Assembly: GCF_001427525.1 (NCBI RefSeq)
Contig: NZ_LMGU01000001.1
Coordinates: forward strand, 682,001-746,000
DNA: 64,000 bases
From: Microbacterium sp. Root61
GTDB taxonomy: Bacteria; Actinomycetota; Actinomycetes; Actinomycetales; Microbacteriaceae
Reading direction: 5' to 3'
Shown here: piece by piece, positions 60,286-64,000 of the stretch
Numbering within the stretch: position 1 is the stretch's first letter
Layout of the letters: the number at the start of each line of letters is the position of its first letter
The notes under the pieces: generated by a model
What the model was told of the DNA's origin: nothing
What the model saw: the letters and a program-made list of their open reading frames with translations, nothing else
Database searches by the model: none
Translations under genes and position numbers: made by a program

Positions 60286-61577
60286 CCGCGGAAGTACTCT
60301 TCCGCGACCCGGGTGAGATCCCACAGATCGCTGACGCCGGCCAGCTCGCGTGCCGAGTGCATGGACAGGATCGGGATGCCGACATCCACGGTCCGAATGC
60401 CCAGACGCGTCGCGGTGATCGGCCCGATCGTCGAGCCGCAGGGGACGGCATTGTGCGACACGAACTCCTGGCTGGCCACCCCGGCGGCGGCGCACCACCC
60501 GCTCCACGCGGCCGCGCCGGCCGCATCCGTCGCATACCGCTGATTCGCGTTGATCTTGAGGATCGGACCAGATCCCAGCACGGGCTGGACGACAGGGTCG
60601 TGCTTGTCCGCGTAGTTGGGATGCACCGAGTGACCGACGTCGCTGGAGACGCACCAGGATGCCGTGAGCGAGCGCATCTGCTCCTCCCGATCGGCCCCGA
60701 GGGAGAGCCAGATCCGCTCGAGTACGTCGGAGAGGAACGGTCCGGCGGCGCCGGAGCGCGTGCCGGACCCGACCTCCTCGTGATCGAACACGGCGAGCAT
60801 GGCGATGTGATCGGCGTCGAACCCGTCCGCCGCCCGCTCGATCGCGACGAGTCCGGCGTGCACGGACGCGAGATCATCGAGACGCCCGGAGGCGAAGAAC
60901 ACGTCATCCCGTCCGAAGGTCGCGCCTCGGGCGGCATCGGCGGTGACGATGTCGTAGCCGCGGATCCGGCCTGCCGACACACCCGCTTCGCGTGCGAGTT
61001 CGTCGAGGATGTCCGCGGACTCGGATTCACCGAGACCCCACACCGGCTGCGTCTGCGACTGCTTGTCGAGCGCCAGGTGGTCGTTCACCTCGCGGTCGAG
61101 GTGGATGGCCAGCTGAGGAAGACGCAGCAGCGGGCCGGTCGCGGTCAGAACACTCGTGCCGTCATCGAGCACGAGGCGTCCGGCCAGTCGCAGCTCCCGA
61201 TCGAGCCACGAGTTCAACAGCGGACCCCCATAGATCTCCACGCCGGCCTGCAACCAGCCGAGTCTGCCCGTCGTCGGCTTCGGCTTGAGCTTGAACCCCG
61301 GCGAATCGCTGTGCGCGCCGAAGACACGCACCCCGGTCGCGGCCGAAGCGTTCGCGGGCACCACCCAGGCGATGGTCGCGCCGTCGCGCACGACCACGAA
61401 CCGCCCACCGACGGCGGTCGGCCAGGAATCCCCCTCGCTCAGACGTGTGAAGCCCGATCGTTCCAGTCGGTCCGCGACCTGCGCGGCCGCGTGGAAGCTG
61501 GAGGGGGATGCCTCGACGAACGCCGCGAGATCTTCGGCATGCGCGAGGGCGGGTGTGGCGGCAGACCGAGACGGCAC
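60282..61577 (-). CDS. M18-family aminopeptidase
   Basis: A 431-residue zinc aminopeptidase (aspartyl aminopeptidase/PepB-like) acting on N-terminal residues in the cytosol. Metal ligands and catalytic residues lie in FGAHSDSPGF, FASGRLDDLAS, VFDHEEVGSGT and GHSVHPNYADKH. GTG start with AAAGGTG six bases upstream; the longer frame begins in a Pro/Arg-rich region. Co-translated with the amidase, suggesting joint use of peptides or amides as nutrients. Confidence 0.94.
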   Translation of the reverse strand: MPSRSAATPALAHAEDLAAFVEASPSSFHAAAQVADRLERSGFTRLSEGDSWPTAVGGRFVVVRDGATIAWVVPANASAATGVRVFGAHSDSPGFKLKPKPTTGRLGWLQAGVEIYGGPLLNSWLDRELRLAGRLVLDDGTSVLTATGPLLRLPQLAIHLDREVNDHLALDKQSQTQPVWGLGESESADILDELAREAGVSAGRIRGYDIVTADAARGATFGRDDVFFASGRLDDLASVHAGLVAIERAADGFDADHIAMLAVFDHEEVGSGTRSGAAGPFLSDVLERIWLSLGADREEQMRSLTASWCVSSDVGHSVHPNYADKHDPVVQPVLGSGPILKINANQRYATDAAGAAAWSGWCAAAGVASQEFVSHNAVPCGSTIGPITATRLGIRTVDVGIPILSMHSARELAGVSDLWDLTRVAEEYFRG

Positions 61578-61642
61578 GGACGCACCTTTCTGACGGGGAC
61601 GGGCAGTGCCTCGATCGTAGTTCGACGAACCGAGGGCGTGCC

Positions 61643-62365
61643 CTAGTCGTCGAGGTCCAGCGGCACCTCGCGAGTCTTGTCCCACGGCTCTGTCCATCCC
61701 AGGCGATCGAACAACCCGTCCAGGAGCATGGCCGTGAACCCCCAGACGAGCCGTTCCCCGCCGACGTGCGGTACGAGGAACGCCGGTCCACGCCACGTCT
61801 GACCGTCGCGACGCATCACCGTCACTCCGCGGTTGGCGGGATCGAGGAGATCGGCGACCGGCATCCGGAACACAGCGGCGGACTCCGCGACGTCCACCAC
61901 ACGGATGGGCGACGGATGCCGCCACCAGGCCAGTACAGGCGTCACGAGATGCAGCGAGTACGCCAAGGGGACGACCTCGAGAGAACCGAGAATCTCGACG
62001 CCGTCCGGGTCGAGTCCGGTCTCTTCGCGAGCCTCACGGAGTGCGGCCGCGACGGGGCCATCGTCGTCGGGATCGATGCGACCGCCGGGGAACGCGATCT
62101 GGCCCGCGTGCGATCGCAAGGTCGATGCGCGGGCGAGCAGCAGCACGTCGAGATCCCGCGACACCGCTTGCGCCTGCGCTGCGTGATCGCTCGGCAGCTC
62201 GTCGAGCACCCCGAACAGCATCAGGACCGCGGCCGGCCGAGCCTCGTCGCCCGCGGAGATCTGAAAGCGTCGTGGAATCTCGGGGCGCGGCGGCTCGGTT
62301 TCTGAACGCTCAGCGAGGGCGACCAGCTGAGCCCGCGCACTCACTGAGATGTCGTCCGGAAGCAT
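61643..62365 (-). CDS. Nudix hydrolase, coenzyme A pyrophosphatase type
   Basis: A 240-residue hydrolase. The Nudix box is GGRIDPDDDGPVAAALREAR followed by EETGL, and it is preceded by the NuCoA motif LLLARASTLRSHAGQIAFPG, which marks enzymes cleaving CoA and derivatives to phosphopantetheine and 3',5'-ADP. TAGCCT lies six bases before the ATG. It follows the aminopeptidase on the same strand with 65 bases between. Confidence 0.92.
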   Translation of the reverse strand: MLPDDISVSARAQLVALAERSETEPPRPEIPRRFQISAGDEARPAAVLMLFGVLDELPSDHAAQAQAVSRDLDVLLLARASTLRSHAGQIAFPGGRIDPDDDGPVAAALREAREETGLDPDGVEILGSLEVVPLAYSLHLVTPVLAWWRHPSPIRVVDVAESAAVFRMPVADLLDPANRGVTVMRRDGQTWRGPAFLVPHVGGERLVWGFTAMLLDGLFDRLGWTEPWDKTREVPLDLDD

Positions 62366-62371
62366 TGGCTC

Positions 62372-62377
62372 AGGCTA
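62372..62377 (-). promoter_or_regulatory. -10 element (TAGCCT) of the Nudix gene
   Basis: TAGCCT, six bases (GAGCCA), then ATG on the minus strand. Confidence 0.5.
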
Positions 62378-62396
62378 CGCCGGTTCACCGACAGGC

Positions 62397-62816
62397 CTAC
62401 TGCTTCGTGGAGCGCTCGATCGACATCACGAGGATGACGCGATCGGCCTTGTCTGCGGGAGGGGTGATGCTCGGATTGCCGTACCGGTTCTGGAGTCTCA
62501 CGTAGAACGCCCCCTCAGGGTCGGGAATGACCTCGATGAGGCTCCCGGCGATCTCCAGATAGTGGAACGGATTGTCGGGATCGATGATCGACAGTGCCAT
62601 CGAGGGGTTGTGTCGCAGGTTGCGGTACTTCTGACGCGTCGTCTTGTGCGTGAAACGGAGGTGCTCACCGTCGAACTCGAACCACATCGGCGTGACCTGC
62701 ACCGTGTCGTCTGGACGAATCGTTCCGAGGTGCCCATAGAGGGGCAACTCGATCAGTCGGCGATACTTGGCGGGAATGATCTCGTCTGGCGTGGGCACCG
62801 TTCCATTCTTCTGCAC
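62397..62816 (-). CDS. PPOX-class flavin/F420-dependent oxidoreductase
   Basis: A 139-residue split-barrel protein of the pyridoxamine-phosphate-oxidase-like class; the YGHLGTIRPDDTVQVTPMWF strand pair and KYRNLRHNPSMALSIIDPDN match actinobacterial F420-dependent members. Substrate unknown. GTG start with AGGA seven bases upstream; a second GTG 18 bases further in is possible. The 225 bases upstream to the cold-shock region hold no other gene I can support. Confidence 0.87.
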   Translation of the reverse strand: MQKNGTVPTPDEIIPAKYRRLIELPLYGHLGTIRPDDTVQVTPMWFEFDGEHLRFTHKTTRQKYRNLRHNPSMALSIIDPDNPFHYLEIAGSLIEVIPDPEGAFYVRLQNRYGNPSITPPADKADRVILVMSIERSTKQ

Positions 62817-63041
62817 GCTGCATCCTGGAGGGCCTGCATCGCCTCATCCCGGCGACATCCGGGCGTTCACAGAATCGCGTGCTAGGCTGAGTGTTGCCCA
62901 CTCGGGTTTGCGTCATCACCCACTGCCTCACTGTGGAGTAGCAGACAGCTTGACGCCCGGATCGTCGCACGACCTCCGCCCCTCCTACTACTTCCCGCGC
63001 ACGAGCGTCTGAATCGCCGCGCAGCTCCACTGAAAGAACTC

Positions 63042-63368
63042 TTGACCTTCGTTACCCGCACCACCCCCTCGTCCCGACTGCCGCTCGACTGGCGTCGCGC
63101 TGACGACGACGTCTTCGTCGCGGCATCTGCCGGCGAATACGCCGGCTTCGTGAGCGTCACCCCACTCGGCTACGAGGCGCACAGCGCGCTCGGCGTCGAC
63201 CTCGGCGTGCACTCGACCCGCGACCTCGCCCAGACGGCGGTCGCCACCTCCCAGACCCGATCGGCACCCGCGCATTCGCAGGAGCCGCATCCCATCCGTC
63301 CGCGTCGCACACGTCGGCGCGGCACCCCTGGTCGCACTCGCGGCCCGAAAAGTAAAAGGAATGACACG
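63042..63368 (+). other. In-frame coding segment fused upstream of the cold-shock protein
   Basis: From a TTG with GAAAG five bases upstream, an open frame runs without a stop into the cold-shock gene. Its first 66 codons look like a real small domain ([17 protein letters not shown], then [18 protein letters not shown]), similar in pattern to short actinobacterial proteins of the GEFAGFV...IGxFxSLxxAxxAV type. The next 40 codons are a basic Pro/Arg-rich linker. Either a fusion protein of 176 residues is made, or the stretch is a separate gene whose stop is lost, or a long leader. Confidence 0.45.
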
Positions 63369-63572
63369 ATGGCCACTGGCACCGTGAAATGGTTCAACTC
63401 CGAAAAGGGCTTCGGCTTCATCGCGCCCGATGACGGTGGCGCGGATCTCTTCGCCCACTACACCGCTATCACCACCAGCGGCTACAAGGAGCTCAACGAG
63501 AACCAGAAGGTCGAATACGACGCAGAGCAGGGCCCCAAGGGCATGCAGGCCGCGAACATCCGGCCGCTCTGA
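63369..63572 (+). CDS. cspA: Cold-shock protein, CspA family
   Basis: A 67-residue OB-fold RNA chaperone with RNP1 [12 protein letters not shown] and RNP2 LFAHYTAI. The start [10 protein letters not shown] is universal for the family, and AAAAGGAA lies about 8 bases upstream. Two strong terminators follow. It may also be made as part of a longer protein from the upstream in-frame segment. Confidence 0.95.
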   Translation: MATGTVKWFNSEKGFGFIAPDDGGADLFAHYTAITTSGYKELNENQKVEYDAEQGPKGMQAANIRPL

Positions 63573-63585
63573 CACCAGCTCTCAG

Positions 63586-63615
63586 CGATCGGGGCGGCTC
63601 AGGCCGCCCCGATCG
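63586..63615 (+). terminator. Intrinsic terminator after cspA
   Basis: Perfect 13-bp stem CGATCGGGGCGGC / GCCGCCCCGATCG with loop TCAG, 13 bases after the stop, followed by TCTTC. Confidence 0.88.
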
Positions 63616-63629
63616 TCTTCAGTGCTGAC

Positions 63630-63656
63630 AAACGCCGCTCGAGTTGAGCGGCGTTT
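63630..63656. terminator. Second, bidirectional terminator after cspA
   Basis: Perfect 11-bp stem AAACGCCGCTC / GAGCGGCGTTT with a 5-base loop GAGTT; A and T ends allow termination in both directions. Confidence 0.85.
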
Positions 63657-63740
63657 CGTCGTTCCAGGGGTGCCCTACGAGCATCCGACGGCGACGAAAC
63701 CGCCTGTCGATCTGCGCTTACTCGAGAATCCCGCTCTCAA

Positions 63741-63757
63741 GTAACGTTCAGGTAACG
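63741..63757 (+). promoter_or_regulatory. Direct repeat of GTAACG upstream of the last gene
   Basis: GTAACG at 63741-63746 and 63752-63757, starts 11 bp apart, so on one helix face. Actinobacterial MtrA-type regulators bind GTAAC-like direct repeats before cell-wall genes; assignment here is tentative. The gene starts about 105 bases downstream. Confidence 0.4.
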
Positions 63758-63862
63758 CACCGGACCTGTCCAGACAACAAGGACAGACTCGGGGACTTGT
63801 GCCCGCGGAAGCGGTCGCCGCGCGCCCACCCGAGGCGCGGATCCCCATACGAAACCGGTTTA

Positions 63863-64000
63863 ATGCGCTCCTCCACGTCTTCGTCCTCTGCCCGCCGCGA
63901 CCGTCGCCTCAGCGAACGCCGCACCCGTCGCCGCCCCGCCATCGTCGCGGCCGGCCTCGCCTTCGGACTCGTGGCAGCCGCGGGACTGGCGGTCACGGCC
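63863..64000 (+). CDS. N-terminus of exported or membrane protein (partial)
   Basis: The first 46 codons are in the window: a Ser/Arg-rich cytosolic head (RRDRRLSERRTRRR) and a hydrophobic helix IVAAGLAFGLVAAAGLAVTA, so a signal peptide or membrane anchor. No Shine-Dalgarno is clear. The body lies beyond the edge; cell-wall hydrolases often begin this way and the GTAACG repeat would agree, but this is a guess. Confidence 0.65.
   Translation, partial: MRSSTSSSSARRDRRLSERRTRRRPAIVAAGLAFGLVAAAGLAVTA

Noticed and set aside
63042..63572. Calling one certain 176-residue Csp fusion
   Set aside because: The universal [10 protein letters not shown] start with AAAAGGAA argues for a separate 67-residue protein; the fusion is kept only as a hypothesis.
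1..64000. tRNA, rRNA, CRISPR arrays, insertion sequences, prophage genes, replication origin
   Set aside because: I looked for cloverleaf-like stretches, regularly spaced repeats, transposase motifs and DnaA-box clusters and found none I could support by eye.

Overview
The window is high-GC actinobacterial DNA. Gene content and order point to Microbacteriaceae, most likely Microbacterium or a close relative. Supporting signs are an LCP wall ligase, a DUF222/HNH gene, a DtxR-type iron box, a branched-chain keto-acid dehydrogenase with divergent Lrp regulator, the conserved order leuCD-murA-plsC-gpsA-ddl ... thiL-rsmD-recG-coaD-DUF177-rpmF-rnc-mutM-smc-ftsY-ffh, and many starts with a TAnnnT -10 hexamer only 6-8 bases upstream (leaderless mRNAs). 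I see no rRNA, tRNA, CRISPR array, insertion sequence or prophage.

Layout. 0.2-3.1 kb: LCP ligase and DEAD-box helicase. 3.4-7.5 kb: bkdABC-type complex facing an Lrp/AsnC regulator across an 8-bp inverted repeat. 7.5-10.8 kb: EamA exporter, CGNR regulator, alpha/beta hydrolase, DEDDh exonuclease. 10.8-12.4 kb: ffh. 12.4-19.6 kb: accessory block with an ECF sigma and membrane partner, a TetR regulator fused to a VOC domain facing a membrane protein, a NarL-type two-component pair, and lipB-lipA (which supply lipoate to the E2 of the bkd complex). 19.6-24.6 kb: DUF2004, ftsY, smc.

24.7-28.7 kb, plus strand, between smc and mutM: a cassette I do not recognise. A palindrome, a strong sigma70-type promoter and a perfect Shine-Dalgarno drive a 32-residue peptide, then an 88-residue helical protein and three paralogous double-domain GNAT acetyltransferases with overlapping ends. 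It is the best candidate for an undescribed system. 28.7-37.4 kb: mutM, rnc, rpmF, DUF177, coaD, recG, then rsmD, thiL and two lipoproteins.

37.5-43.4 kb: ferric-siderophore uptake cassette (two FecCD permeases, ATPase, AraC regulator under an iron box, binding lipoprotein, siderophore-interacting reductase). 43.4-49.9 kb: ddl, gpsA, plsC, murA, leuD, leuC. leuC is preceded by a 14-codon leader peptide with four consecutive Leu codons that can pair with the leuC Shine-Dalgarno, an apparent attenuator. 50-51.2 kb: terC with a structured, possibly Mn-responsive leader. 51.3-64 kb: ECF sigma plus DUF4349, MFS exporter, HNH nucleases, aldo/keto reductase, NYN protein, VOC protein, amidase, M18 aminopeptidase, CoA-type Nudix hydrolase, PPOX enzyme, cold-shock protein with tandem terminators, and the start of an exported protein.

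The minus-strand core is thus interrupted at gene junctions by cassettes (iron uptake, GNAT, the 12-19 kb block), each with its own promoter or regulator. All family names come from reading motifs; no database search was run.
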